In this document: piece after piece, positions 50,901-63,504 of the stretch | How positions within the stretch are numbered: the first letter of the stretch is position 1 | How the letters are laid out: each line of letters begins with the position of its first letter | Assembly (NCBI GenBank): GCA_019843655.1 | Contig: JACDQD010000105.1 | Location: 5,642,001 to 5,706,000, forward strand | Reading direction: 5' to 3' | From: Lethocerus indicus | Lineage: Eukaryota > Arthropoda > Insecta > Hemiptera > Belostomatidae | Length of the DNA: 64,000 bases | Notes under the pieces: generated by a model | Databases searched by the model: none | Told to the model about the DNA's origin: nothing | The model's input: only the letters and a program-made list of their open reading frames with translations | Position numbers and translations under genes: made by a program

Positions 50901-52613
50901 TCCGCCCTGAAATTTTTATCCCCTCCGGCCCCCCGCCACCATATCACCGGTCCGGGGGAAATTACATGTCGCGCACCTCAACCACACACAGGGACACGCG
51001 CCCATGCGGCCCTTCGGTTATATTATGCAGGTACAATATTGTTTCCTATATTGCCCCTTACAGGCACGAACACTGTGGAACACGGAAGTAGACGGCCTCT
51101 GCCCCAGCGTTCGTTGGACGCCGACTGTATAATGAGCCCACTGTAACTCACCCCGCACGAAAATAGGAATTTCATTTTGTGACCCCAGTCCGAAGTAAAA
51201 TTGTAGACGCATTTTCCCCCCTCCGTTCACCCTCGGGGCTAAACACGGCGGTATTTTATGGGCGCGTGTCTGTCAAGGGTCGTACGGGGGTGACGGAAAG
51301 AATAACTATGAGGCGTTATCGGTATGACGCCACCTTGTAGCATCTCCTCCATAATAGCAGCAATGTTAACCGCTTCCTTAGCGCAATTTATATACCATTT
51401 TATATTATTTAGAATTTCGTTCGAAATTAAAATTAATGCAAAATATTGTAATTGTAGATACCATCCAGCTGGAGTATCCTTTCTATCAATATGCTCTAAC
51501 GCACTAGATTGACATTGTTTGTTATTAAGAAATGATACCTCATATTGAGAGTAATGAGGTAAATTAAAAGTCTTTATTTTAATTTATTATTAAATAAAAG
51601 AATGTGTCAAATATTCCCTAAATCCTTTAGCCACGGTGATATATATTTTAATAATTATTAATACTTAATTATATTTATCATAGCAAATGCTGAAGCTTGC
51701 TGTACGGTTTATCCAAGAAATTACTGTTTCAGAAGTAGTGTCCTCGTTTAGATCGTACCGAGAGCTTTATGAAAGTATGAAACAACTATCAAACAAACTA
51801 CTAAAAATTATAGAAGCATCAGATAGGTAGTTGATACAAATTAAAATTTGTACATATGAGTTATACCCGATAAATACCTCGGCACGCAGGCTGGAAGTTG
51901 GTTGTAGTTTGTAATGCACGCCGACAAGAAGGATCGGGATCAAACGTAAAATGATACTTTAAACGAAACGGACAATTACTGTCACCGTCTGAATTTATGC
52001 CTCCCACTTATGTAGAGTATTCCCACTTGGGAAATACGTATTCCTACCTGGAGGGAATCTTGAAATTAATGGGACTAGATTCAGAAATAAATCTTCATTC
52101 CGTGATGAAAAAATGATCTCTCGATATTCACGGCAGGAATATTCATTCATGTTCCGACCGGCAGGAGGACTATACACCAAATCGGGGCAATTTCCCTTCT
52201 GCTTGGCGTGACGCGCTATCTCTGTCCGACGTTAGGAAAGAAGGCGCCATTCCAGAGATCGTGTTCAGATAAATGGACTGATGCATGTTCTGCTTGATCT
52301 GCATAGATTAACTTCGATAATTTATACCCTGTTTCGGACATTTTAAATTCTCGTAATTGCGGAATCGCTACGGTCGAAGAATAATACTATTTTAAAAGAA
52401 GCTGTCCAGTAAAAATATATCATAAGATATAAGTACAGAATTGTGTAATGGTGCTGTTCCTGCACTGAGTTGCCATCTAATTTAAACCAACCAACTTTAA
52501 AAATTAAAATGTTAATAAACTCCTGAAAATGATTGAATATCGAGTAATACACCGCCGAAATATTTAATCGTAATATTCTGGTGTTGTCATAGCAATAAAC
52601 TATGACATAATTT

Positions 52614-53372
52614 GTCCGCACACTCAGGGGGGCGCTAGTTTATCGGTGTGATTTTTGTGGAACCAGCGACCCCTTAGGGTGGTGCGGAAATGCACTTAAC
52701 TAAAGTTCGTTGAGTACACTTGCACCAAGAAACTAGCGCCCCCTGAGGGTGGTGCGGAAATGTACTTAACTAAAGTTCGTTGGCTCCACTTGCACCGATA
52801 AACTAGCGCCCCCTGAGGGTGGTGCGGAAATGTACTTAACTAAAGTTCGTTGAGTACACTTGCACCGATAAACTAGCGCCCCCTGAGGGTGGTGCGGAAA
52901 TGTACTTAACTAAAGTTCGTTGGGTACACTTGCACCGAGAAACTAGCGCCCCCTGAGGGTGGTGCGGAAATGTACTTAACTAAAGTTCTATGTGTGCACT
53001 TGCACCGAGAAACTAGCGCCCCCCTGAGGGTGGTGCGGAAATGTACTTAACTAAAGTTCGTTGGGTACACTTGCACCGAGAAACTAGCGCCCCCTGAGGG
53101 TGGTGCGGAAATGTACTTAACAAAAGTCCGTTGGCTCCACTTGCACCGATACACTAGCGCCCCCTGAGGGTGGTGCGGAAATGTACTTAACTAAAGTTCG
53201 TTGAGTACACTTGCACCAAGAAACTAGCGCCCCCTGAGGGTGGTGCGGAAATGTACTTAACTAAAGTTCTATGTGTGCACTTGCACCGAGAAACTAGCGC
53301 CCCCTGAGGGTGGGGCGGAAATGTACTTAACTAAAGTTCGTTGAGTGAACTTGCACCGATAAACTAGATTAC
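52614..53372 (+). repeat. tandem array 3, 70-base unit, 10 direct units plus 1 reversed
   Basis: Ten copies of the GGAAATG...CTTAACTAAAG core, most exactly 70 bases apart. Unit variants recur within the array (GTTCTATGTGTGCAC at 52986 and 53275; GTTGGGTACAC twice; GTTGGCTCCAC twice), which suggests duplication of blocks larger than one unit. The opening unit (52617-52655) is reversed and joins through GATTTTTGTG. Confidence 0.95.
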
Positions 53373-53709
53373 TAAAGATAAACTTTTTTCACTTAATTTT
53401 GGATCAACAGGAAACCTTTATGATCGTAAATACACAATAATAATAGATTTCCTGTCATATATTTGGAAGTCAAAACCTAATAGTTGTGACCAGTTGTGTG
53501 ATCAAATATATATTTGACCAATAATCTGACAAAGACTTGAGCCGATTAATAAAATCCCTCCAAACACAAATAATACAAACAACATCCCCAAAACATAATA
53601 ACAAGACACATATATATACGGAAGGACAAACAGACAACCACCACAGTACAAGTGACAGTGCAGTGAGGATGTCAAAAAAACATCCAAACTTCTAATAGTG
53701 ACTAACACC

Positions 53710-53746
53710 GCTACTGAAGATGGCGAGCAGCCGAAACCGGTCTAGC
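53710..53746 (+). ncRNA. hammerhead-ribozyme-like motif (copy 3)
   Basis: The 37 bases can form most of a hammerhead. Outer stem I is GCTA (53710-53713) with TAGC (53743-53746). The core CTGAAGA (53714-53720) matches CUGANGA. Stem II is GGC (53722-53724) with GCC (53730-53732) around loop GAGCA. GAAA follows at 53733-53736. ACCGGT (53736-53741) is a palindrome that could form stem III between two molecules, and C53742 sits at the cleavage position. One extra T (53721) between the core and stem II departs from the textbook motif, and stem II is only three pairs. Hammerheads are known in Penelope-like elements and retrozymes. Activity here is inference. Confidence 0.5.
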
Positions 53747-56118
53747 AAAAGATCAAACTAGCGGGAGGAGACAGAAACACGAAATCAACGGTAAAATAAA
53801 ATCGCTCGGGCTGAAAGATGACTGAAATGGAAATACGATCAAGGCATCTTTCAATTGACTCTTTTCAATTCAACACCCGGTAAGTACAACGAGTCATAAT
53901 TAACAAAAATGTCGGGGTATATAGAGTGAACAAACTGTGAAGGAACTGTGTTTACCCGTACACAAAGCTTATACACCGGGAGCCGATTGCAGATGACATT
54001 AATGCATTTAATCCTTGATTGAAACCCCGAAGCGGCATCCATATTACACCGCGTGCACGGCCCTGCATATAGCTAGCGGGTCCCTTGATGTAACTGATCC
54101 CCTTCGGCTTAGAGAAGCCATTCATTAGCCCATCACAGGCGGAGGCAGTCTCTACCTCCGCGATCTACAATTTCCAACGTTCTGGCCGCCGACAAACCGT
54201 TTCGGTGGTTCGGGGTCTTATCAATGTATTTGGCACTCAACTGTATATTGAGAAGATGTGATGAAAATCGAATAATCGGTTATGTTGTTGACACCTCTGT
54301 CATCAACATTCTCTGTTGGCCTGTGTGATTTGAGAGTAACATCATGTGACTCGCAAAAAAAGCGCTCTGATTCCTCCGACGTTCCTTTCTTTGTTGAGTC
54401 TACTCCATTCCATCCCGAAGTGAAACTCAAAGACACAAAACTTCAAAGCACAGGGGCTTTAATCCAGAGACAGGAATGACATTAAGGGAATTGATATAAA
54501 TCCCAATTGTTTTGCCCTGGGACGCAGAGAAATCGCGATTAACCAGCGGTCATAGGCGAAATTCACACGCCAAACAGAACGGAGTGAATACAAAAAATCC
54601 CAATTTGGTCTTCTACCTGACCCAGTTTCGGCTTCCCTCCGTATTTCCGTTGTCAATGAAAATTTCATTATTTCATTGCTGGCAAGATTATTTTCATTAT
54701 ATTAATTCCATACCTGTGATGTAATGTTCAATTATGCAGTTTATTATCGCATTTTAATTATTGAGTAATTACTTGAGAACCGGTAAATTCATGACAGAAC
54801 CCTGTTAGTTACATTCTTCTAGATTTGATATTTCTGAGAAGAGGAAATTCAAAGAGTAGGAATATAATGGTGATATCCCAGTTGAAACGTCGTGTAGGCG
54901 TATACAATTTCCAATTTGAAAAACCAATCGTATTAGATTCTGTAGATGTATTTATATGAAGGGAAGAAAAAACAAACGCGGGAAATGTTGTTCGAACAGT
55001 TTCCTCTGCTTTTCGGCTCCTCGGAGGGGCCGATCGAAGCCATGAAAAATTCCGGACGGGTCCCGAAAGCAAAACAAAACTGCGGTTGACATTGTTTTTT
55101 TTTTTAATTTTATTTTTGGTTTCGTCGAACCAAGGAGCGCAACGCGAGCAAACAGGAAAGAATTGAAATGGGAGAAAATATTTTGTTTGAGTTTCATAAC
55201 GTATACAATTGCGTTCGAGCCGAAATTTTAGTACCTCTATTTGGCTTTTCCCCGCACCGGCCCCAGAATGCAATGCCGGTTCGCATTAAACGTGTAAATA
55301 CCAAGATTGGAAAGGAGAGAGGCAGTGCCCACCGCGGGAATTACCCCTAGTAAAGTGGAGTTTTTTCACCAGAGTAAATTTAACAATTGCAGTCTATACG
55401 TTTAAGGGACCCACCTCAACCTAACTAAGTTATACGCCTCAAATAAAGGGAGCGGAACACTTCGGAAGGCTTAACTGATAATAAATACCTCTGAAGTTTC
55501 GAGAATAAAACATATTGCACTGTATTTTTCTATTTCTTTCAGTTTCACTGCAACTTTAATATTCCTATACGCCAGTTATACCACGCTACGCGACACCGAA
55601 CAACCGTATTTGTTTTACCCCCCTCTATATTTCTGCCGCAGCTGTTATTCAAACAGAAATAAAATTACTACGATCCAAATATGCGCCTTCGGAAGAAGGC
55701 TAAAAACTATCGAGAAGAGGAACCGGAGGGATGAACCTGGGCCACACAACGAGTCGATTATTTAGACAAATTCGGGTGGAGCGTCGAAAATCGGATAAGT
55801 TTCGTTAGCTCCCGTAATTAAAAGACCTTAACGATCGGATATACTAAGAAGAAAAGAGAGGCGCGCATCCGACGGGCAGAGGCAATTTTTCTATTTTAAT
55901 GGCGAGTTCCTTTAGCGGGTTTCCTTTGAATGGCTGATTGAATTTGGCAAGAGTCTCCGGGTATAAAGGACCGTGTAACAGGATTCCCCCTTACCCCGCC
56001 CCGCTGTACCCGTTCTGCTTTACCTACCACAGACCCCTATACTGGAGAGTAGGGGCCTCGAAGGGGGGTTCCCTCTCTTACCGCTTCGAGTCTTTGCTTC
56101 ATAAGCGATTTCTGTGTT

Positions 56119-56255
56119 TCAGAGAGTTAGAGATGGAGGGGGGGGCGAGAGAGAGAGCGCGAGGGGGGAATCGGGCGGGCCCGGCTGCGAAAGCGAGATG
56201 GAAATAGAGACTGAGACAGGCAGATAGAGAGACAGACAGAGGAAAAGGGAAAGAT
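56119..56255 (+). repeat. purine-rich (GAGA-type) tract
   Basis: About 137 bases made almost entirely of G and A on the plus strand, interrupted by a short GC-rich piece. Such tracts bind GAGA-type factors in insects and are common near promoters, but no gene start is evident. Confidence 0.6.
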
Positions 56256-56476
56256 GGGGCCACCGAAAACTGTTCTCCTCTCGGCCACGGTTCAGCCCGC
56301 TCCACGCATTTCACGTCCCGTCGCTCTCCAGTCTTACTCCACGGCCTGAGCGTCGTTTACCGTCCCACTTCCCCGTTCGGCAACCGCCGCTCCAGTTAAG
56401 GCCCAACATTAAATTTCGGTCCCATCTACACTGAACCAATATTTTAGTCTCTCATCATAATTCGCGATGCGTCATT

Positions 56477-56498
56477 GGGGTCTAGCTTACTAGACCCC
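56477..56498. repeat. hairpin with 9-base arms
   Basis: GGGGTCTAG (56477-56485) and CTAGACCCC (56490-56498) with loop CTTA. It directly overlaps the donor-like CAGGTAAG. Confidence 0.8.
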
Positions 56499-58367
56499 AG
56501 GTAAGCCCTTCTTTCCCGCCCTTAGGCCGACTGAATGACCCGCAGTATAATTCTGTAATTTGCGCAGAAATTTTTCCTTTTTCCGTTTGAATTCTGATAA
56601 CACTGCATGCTTAATAATCGGGGAATAAATTGTTTCCTCTGATTGGAACGGAACGGCACTGAATGGGGCGAGAAGCCTACAATTTAATACCGAACAAACG
56701 AGAGAAGAGAGCCAATTTCTAGTGAGAATATAGCAGTCTACTGTCTGGCACGTTCAGCTTTATGAATCTTCGTCAATCACTGGGAATAATATCGGAACAA
56801 AGTAAAGAGTATATCGCCCGTATGCAAATACTCGTTCTTTGTCTGTCATCATTCGGGTCGGTTTTAAAAATGGAGGTATAGCACAATGGAAATCTCTCCG
56901 ATTCGGTGGATTTCAAGGGGAGGAGACGGGAAAAACTCGGCACTGCTAGCGAATGAAAGTTTCTGGTCCGCTTCTCAAAAGCAATCCGACAGCGCGGAAA
57001 GTGTAGCGAGAGGCGGGCCGAGATCTCGGCGGGCCGGGCCAGTCCTCCGGGGAAATTGTTTAGTTGGGTATCTCCCCCGGGGCTGGCCCAAGGTCGCATT
57101 TCACCCCCGCCCCCCGCCCCTAAACGATTTTCTTCCGTATCCCGACACAACCCCCGCCGTGTTTAACCCATAAGCTGAGCGATACCGCTCCCATTCTATT
57201 CGGTTGCCCAGTCGCAACAAAAAACAAGCTAATGCCGCTTTTCTATCTCCACCTCACTCTACTGCGGGTAATCGGAACGGAACTTCTCCCAACCTCCAAC
57301 CCGTTGTTTTGCCATTGAGTTTAATCATTTTCAGCTACGTTCAGTATACCGAAGTCGGTACAGATCGAACAGTTGTAGATATACAACTTCTTCACTTTAT
57401 ATTACAATACTCTAGGAACAAATATAAAAATTAAATCGTAAAACACTGGGTTAAACATTATTAAATATTGAATAATTCGCTGTACGGGGCAGAAAGTACC
57501 ATCTTTCAATTATAATAATTAAACACACGCATTAGGTTGATACATACATAAGTTATGCGCTAATTTTTAACTAATGTAGCGTTAGTTTTGAGATATTTTC
57601 AATGAACTCGTAGGACTGGGGTCGGATGTCTCCCTTTAGGTTTTCGAGATAATATTTTTTAAAATATGCCACCGCCGGAGCTGAAATCATTAGGAAAGCA
57701 ATTTTTCTCCGGCCGAACGACTCTCACTATGCTTCATCTGCTTACGAAATTTCCCCGCCTTTTTTCCTCGACCGAACGACGGCGGACGCCAGGAGTCACT
57801 CAGAAATAATTGGCGGGTATCAAGGAAACGTTGGCCCCCGCTGATTTCGGCATAAATATTCATGAGGCAATCAGGGGCCTCCTTCAAAAGTTGCCGTCAG
57901 CCCGGTGCGCTGCGGGGGCGGGAGCGTGGCCGGGGGGCAACAGTTGTCGTACCGGCCAACTCGTTTTCTCGTTGTTGATTGGCGGCCTAATCGAATTAGT
58001 TTAATTGTCCGGCTCTTCTTGTTCGGCTACACACCTTCTTCAAGTGGGCTTCAACTCACCAAACGGCTCGAGTTTAGAGTGGGGCGAGCGGCCTTTTTGC
58101 CGTTTACGGTCGGATGGGGGTTCATGCCGTCTGAATGGCATAGGGCTTCTTATACCTCTTATAACCTGGGTAAAAGTCCCTAGTGATGCATTTTGTAGTG
58201 ACAGAGTGGAGGAATGTATTATTTTTACTTTTATTGACGTGCAAACGGTATAAGTTTTATTTCAATATGATAGGAAATAAATATTATTATTCCAAAAATT
58301 TGCTTCGTAATATGCATAATAACAGCGCAGACGTGCGTGTATATCTCACTACTTTGATGATCCGAAA

Positions 58368-58408
58368 TTACCGTCGATGGCGAGAAGCCGATGGCGGTCT
58401 AGCATTAG
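58368..58408 (+). repeat. fragment related to the hammerhead-like repeat
   Basis: GATGGCGAGAAGCCGATGG then CGGTCTAGCA matches the element motif GATGGCGAGCAGCCGAAAC then CGGTCTAGCA at most positions. The GAAA core is lost, so it would be inactive. Confidence 0.45.
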
Positions 58409-59221
58409 ACAGAAGGTTGGAGAGCGCTATTCTGAATGATATACATACATGCTCATAATCTATTTGTGTCCGTATCATAGCTTTATGGCTACGTCGTTAA
58501 TGTAAACCGCGGATAGAACGAGTGCTAAAAAGAAGGATTGGTTATTAGTAGGTGGTCGGTGGTACGGTATGGTTGTGTCGGGCTGCTACTAATTGGTGGC
58601 ATCATCAATCACACACATTATTTAATGCCCAATATCTTTCATCACTGTCAAAAGCGGGGCCGCGATACCGGCCTGAATGCATCACAATTAGGGGCTGGAC
58701 CCGCCCGTTTATTTATTGTACCCGCCCGGTGGATCGCCAATTATGGCCACGGGACACCCACACCGGCGGCTATCAATAACTGAAGTCACAGATATTATCT
58801 AATGTTAATTAGTTTGTCGCTCGAACGGCTCCTATTTAATTAGTTGATTTGTATACAACGCCATTTTTTCCCCTTTCATCTCGGTCCATTTATCCGCTCA
58901 TTATCCAACGGCCAATTAACAACGCCGGGGAACGATCGAAGCTGACGGATTGATGTATTCGTTCAGAGATACGGATCGTCGCTCGGCATCGATTTGAAAG
59001 CGTGCCACAGTGATATAGTAAAAGGCATTAGGTCATGTTTGCGCATTATATTTTTATATCCTGCTTTAAAGTTACGACACTATCTGTGGTTAAATTTATT
59101 GCAACGAATTTTAAATTAAAAGTCGTATAATTTAAAAGTGAAGGTACGTGGTGTTCAGTACAGTAACAGGAATAGACGGCAATTCAGGAACAGTGCAGGT
59201 ATGATTTACCGATGGAATGCA

Positions 59222-59260
59222 ACCGTCGTTGACGAGAAGCCGAAACGTCTGGTATAGGAC
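59222..59260 (+). repeat. second fragment with a CGAGAAGCCGAAAC core
   Basis: CCGTCGTTGACGAGAAGCCG followed by AAACGTCTGG resembles the fragment at 58368 and keeps a GACGA/GAAAC pair. It may belong to a related repeat family. Confidence 0.35.
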
Positions 59261-59960
59261 TGGATGGAGTCCATCGAGTGGAGTCGTTTTTCAACGTCCC
59301 AATATCCGGGGACTGTTGGCTCAGTATGGGAATTTTTGAAATTTAAAAAATTTTCGATCTCTCAACTGTCTTTAAAGGGTAAGTATATTTGTATTTGTAG
59401 GCGATCACCTGGAACACTGCGGGAACATTTTTAACTCGCTCGATTTGAAGATATTCCAAATCTTCGGTCACTAGGAATAGGCATCTTACTAATGAAAAGT
59501 TTGGTGGGTAAATATTTCTGAAATGATGTTTCTAAATAATTAGTCGGCTGTAAGCACCCTGTCAATTAATTTCACTCGAGGAGTGGTGTATTGGAATTGG
59601 TGGCGTGGATTGGAAGTGTGATGGGCGTCGCCTCGTCCGATCAGCTGTTCTCACACCCTTCGTGACTGCCGACCGTTGGCCCGCTATTGAGTTTGTTTGG
59701 CTAAAACAATGAACCCGATCCTGAAGAGATTTATGTTCTAATTAATCGCTGTTGTTGAATCCGCCCCGACTCCCCCACCGATCGGGCCCGAAAGATAACG
59801 ACACGTCTTCTCCGACGTGCCACGCGCCGAACAAATCGATTAATTACTGTACATTTTCAATATACTTCTGGTATAAATAGCGAAATGCTTGCGCGATATA
59901 TTTTTCCATCGACAAGTTTTAACTATAGAAAATAATTTCACACACAGACAGAGAAACATA

Positions 59961-59985
59961 TCTCTCTCTCTCTCTCTCTCTCTCT
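59961..59985. repeat. (TC)n microsatellite
   Basis: About twelve TC units. Confidence 0.9.
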
Positions 59986-62900
59986 ATTTCTCAACTGCAC
60001 ATCACAAACAAAATATTATGTAACTTTATTATGCGGAATATTAAAACTAAATAGGAAATACATCATTTTAAACCCGGACAAGGTGTCATGAATTTAACCC
60101 TTAGGAATAGAAATTATCGCCCAGATAAAGTAATTAAAAGTGTTTTCTGAAAATAGGTAATTTCTGCCCGAATTAGTGTAGAATGAACGCGTTCGCTCGT
60201 GTTGCACGGTTAGAGCGCGGCCTCATTGGGTCAGAGGGCCGCCGGCTGCACTGGCCAGGAGGTGACGAATGCACAAATCATACCCTGGCTATAAATCGTC
60301 ACATCTTCTCCGCCTCCACGCTCCTCCACACTGCGATAGACGATGATTTATGAAATAGCCCCCAGACAGTGTAATTATCGGTCTAGCAGAGGACGCTTTC
60401 GAAGAACTCTAGCCAAGCAGTGCACGGCGCCATAATTGGAAACGAATTGAAAGGATTGAGGCTCCGCGGATAAATTCAATCAACTATAGATTGAATAATA
60501 AAATAAAAAGAAAGATAGATATATAAGAATAAAATTCTTGTACTTCTCCCATCAATCGGTGTTCCCTTTCCGAAGCAATCAGTCTCCCGTTGCTCTCGAA
60601 TATTATCACACCTTCCATCTTATATCTGAGACAACCCAGGCGAGTGAAGTTCATGGCTTTGCGCGAATAAATAATCCACATCGCTGTATTATGTAAAATT
60701 ATTTCAAAATATATTACCTGGCACAAAGGATGCCCTTTGAAAAAGACTCAGAACCCTGATCGATTCATACCGTGATAGAGCCAGTAGGATCGATAATATA
60801 TTAGAACATAATTCCTATAATACATAGAATGACATAAAATTTAATATTAATCTTACATATTGCACTGTTCTATTAAATAATTAATGGTTTACTCCTTCTA
60901 CGAAGAGACCGCGGTTCGAATCCCACAGCGACAGTAGACCTCGAGGGACCCTAACAGTTTCCACAGTAGGCGAATACACACACGCACAATACCAAATGAC
61001 AACACTCCAATACTAAAATCTCTATGCGTATATTTGTAAATATATCAATAATCAAGCAGGGGATGTTCAATAAAGCGCGAGATTCGTGACTTAGCGGCAG
61101 ACAGACGAGAGACAGGCTGGCTCACGTCCCTGGGTATCCCCGCTATCTCACCGAACTTAACTAAGTTGCGTTTTGATATTGGAAAACTTCTGGTGCCGTA
61201 CTGCAGAACCAACCAGTTTACAGTACACCGGTCAACTGATGAAAACCCCTTCCCACTCCCAAGGCCACCTTTTAGATTCGGGCTTATTTCTTTGTGGAAA
61301 AATGGGTCAGTTCACAAGGCCAATCGTTACCGAAGGATTGAACTAATTACGCCGATCCATTCCGTCGGGCGCTTTGTCATTTTTAATAATGGAAAAAATC
61401 TATTCCCTCGTATTTTTACAGTGGTTCATTTAAAACTTGGGTAGAATATTTTTTCCTCCCCATCACGGACCCGTAAACGTTGTAATCGGACAATATCGCA
61501 AACATGTAATTTAGTTATATCTCTATGATGTCTTGTTTCAATCAATGCTGAAAAAAGTGGACAATTTTCTTTTCATTATCGAAACACGAGGCGAGTGAAT
61601 TTTCTCCATAAATAAAACTTCCATTTTTCATGTTATCGAAAGGCAACTGTCGGGGGGTGCTTTGGGGGCGTGTGCCGGGGAACCAGATCGCATTTAGATC
61701 GACGTCTCATTTAAGATACCCGGCCCGCCCGATATCGACTCTTAAACTATTCGGCGGACGGGCCTTTCCACTGTGTCGATTTATTCCGCGGTCGTAAAAG
61801 AAATGAAAAAAGGGGTCGAGCGTCGAACATCGTAAGGGGTCAATTCATTAAAATCTATTTCGCCATTATCTTATCGCGGGGTGTAGCGGTGCAGCCGGTT
61901 AAAACGAGCGCAGCCATAAACCGAGAAATACGAGAAATTGATGGAACCATCCAATATTAATTTACGACAAACATTTTGGATTTCGATACTTATGTTACGG
62001 TAATGAGACACTACAAAATATACGCTTCAATATGGATAAATGGAATTTAATAAGAAATAATGGCTTTATGGTTGCTAAACCTACAACAGTGATACGAACA
62101 AAAAATTGGTTTAAAAACATACAAAAGATTTTATAAAATTAATTTGGAAGGTAGCGAGGGTTCGTTTACACTATAAATAATTAAGTGGGTAACACGCTGC
62201 CTCCATTGGCAACACAAATACAAGTAGATTTATTTTACTACTATTCGTGAAGAGATCAAGCTTGTTTTTGCTTGTCGGATCGACCTCTGAATAAATACAT
62301 AGCTTCAATCGCGTTTTAATTCTTCAGAGTTGTTGTTTTACTGACGAATAGCGTTTTAATGGCCGTTCGGGATTTCGTTGAGTCAGAAATATCCGCGGTC
62401 CGTTTTCGCTAGAAAAAAAAACAATAGGTTCCTTCCACCGAAAACGAGGACAGTAATTTAAAACTCATTTGGCGGTTGAGGCGTCCTTGAGATGTTTTTC
62501 TCGGCGCACACGCACACGCGCACTGTTGTAGACACCCGGCGGTATGATGAAACCAAGTTTTTCATAAGGGAAAAACATTAAATAAGTTTATCGTCATTGA
62601 AATGTACTGAAAAATATACCGCATATTCGGAAAACTCTGTGCTACAGGATGCGTCTAGTTTCCTCGTTTCTGTACCCGGATATGATCGTTTTAGGTATTT
62701 TTCTGTTTTCGCTATTGAAAGGCATTTCGGTAGAGAATAATCATGGTACTGATTTTATTATATTTATAGAAATTCTGAAATTTGCCTCGTCGGCGTACTT
62801 CGCGATCACGGAATGATTTCGGTTGGGCGCCATCGATAGTGGGATCGCGCCCGTGAATCTTCCTATGCCGCCCATCGACTACGACGTTCCTCACCGGTGT

Positions 62901-63468
62901 TTGCTCGTTTTTCGCCCCGTGTTTGCTCCGCATCGAAACACGGCAACATCACTCCCAGTAAATTCACCGTGCAAGTAAAATGCATAGTGTCAAAGAGACT
63001 AGTATCAAGAAAAGTGTATCCAGGTCGTTGAAAATTGCGAAGGTTTTTCTTATCGATTATCGCATGTGGTAATATTTTTAGTCGAAATTTCGACAGAAAT
63101 ACCTATTTTCAGAAATGAATAACTATATAAATTAACTGCCGGACTACAATATACCAATATCGCGGAGTATTTACATACGCAACGGTATAAATTTTTTCAG
63201 GGTAGAAGATAAGAGAATTTATGATATTAAGTAGGCCTCAAATATTTTGTAATGCCTGTAATGACGGCCGATTAGGCAAAACCTATTAGGGGAATTAGTT
63301 GCCTCCGATGCCGTTGTCATTAACGCGTTATTAGCCTGGTATTCCGAAGTGGAGCCCGGTTTAAATGGTTAGGAAGCCGAATTCCCGGATTGGAAGATGG
63401 TGCGTGAAGCTATCAAGATACAGTGGGTAACATTAGGGAGTGACTGCGGTGGTGTCCACTGCTAACTC

Positions 63469-63504
63469 TGTGTGTGTGTGCGTGTGTGTGTGTGCGTGTG
63501 TGTG
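63469..63504. repeat. (TG)n microsatellite with CG interruptions
   Basis: About 18 dinucleotide units, interrupted twice by CG. Confidence 0.9.

Larger units (their letters stand above)
41760..52600. other. intergenic, no gene recognised
   Basis: I see no exon chain or known protein motif here. It contains the palindrome at 43554-43578, an AAGT repeat near 44287-44308, a GAC repeat at 44930-44949, a C run near 46112-46123, and GC-rich blocks (about 46100-46400, 48360-48740, 50780-51300). Enhancers for a gene outside the window would be one explanation for so long a gene-poor stretch. Confidence 0.5.
52614..53952 (+). mobile_element. foldback-like repeat element, copy 3 (best preserved)
   Basis: Array 3 (52614-53372) is followed by the full right flank to about 53952, ending in CTGTGAAGGAAC. 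That outer block is the reverse complement of the start of the left arm in copy 2 (GTTCCTTCACAG, 28138 onward). Order within the flank: array junction CTAGATTACTA, GGATCAACAGGAAA, GTGACCAGTTGTGTGATCAA, then CCACAGTACAAGTGAC, the hammerhead-like motif, GGAGGAGACAGAAACACGAA and GTCATAATTAAC. No left flank is seen beyond the single reversed unit. The minus-strand open frame 53502-53708 resembles the one in copy 2 only because the DNA is the same repeat. No transposase or reverse transcriptase was found. Confidence 0.7.
53953..59940. other. intergenic, no gene recognised
   Basis: No coding gene recognised. A purine-rich tract (about 56119-56255) is followed by a GC-rich block, a perfect hairpin at 56477-56498 and a consensus donor-like CAGGTAAG at 56498-56505. 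GC-rich segments occur also at about 56880-57170 and 57780-58150. Two short sequences at 58368-58408 and 59222-59260 resemble the hammerhead-like motif of the repeat element. Confidence 0.45.

Noticed and set aside
60913..60923. B-box-like GGTTCGAATCC
   Set aside because: The flanking bases do not form a T-stem and no A box lies at the right distance upstream.
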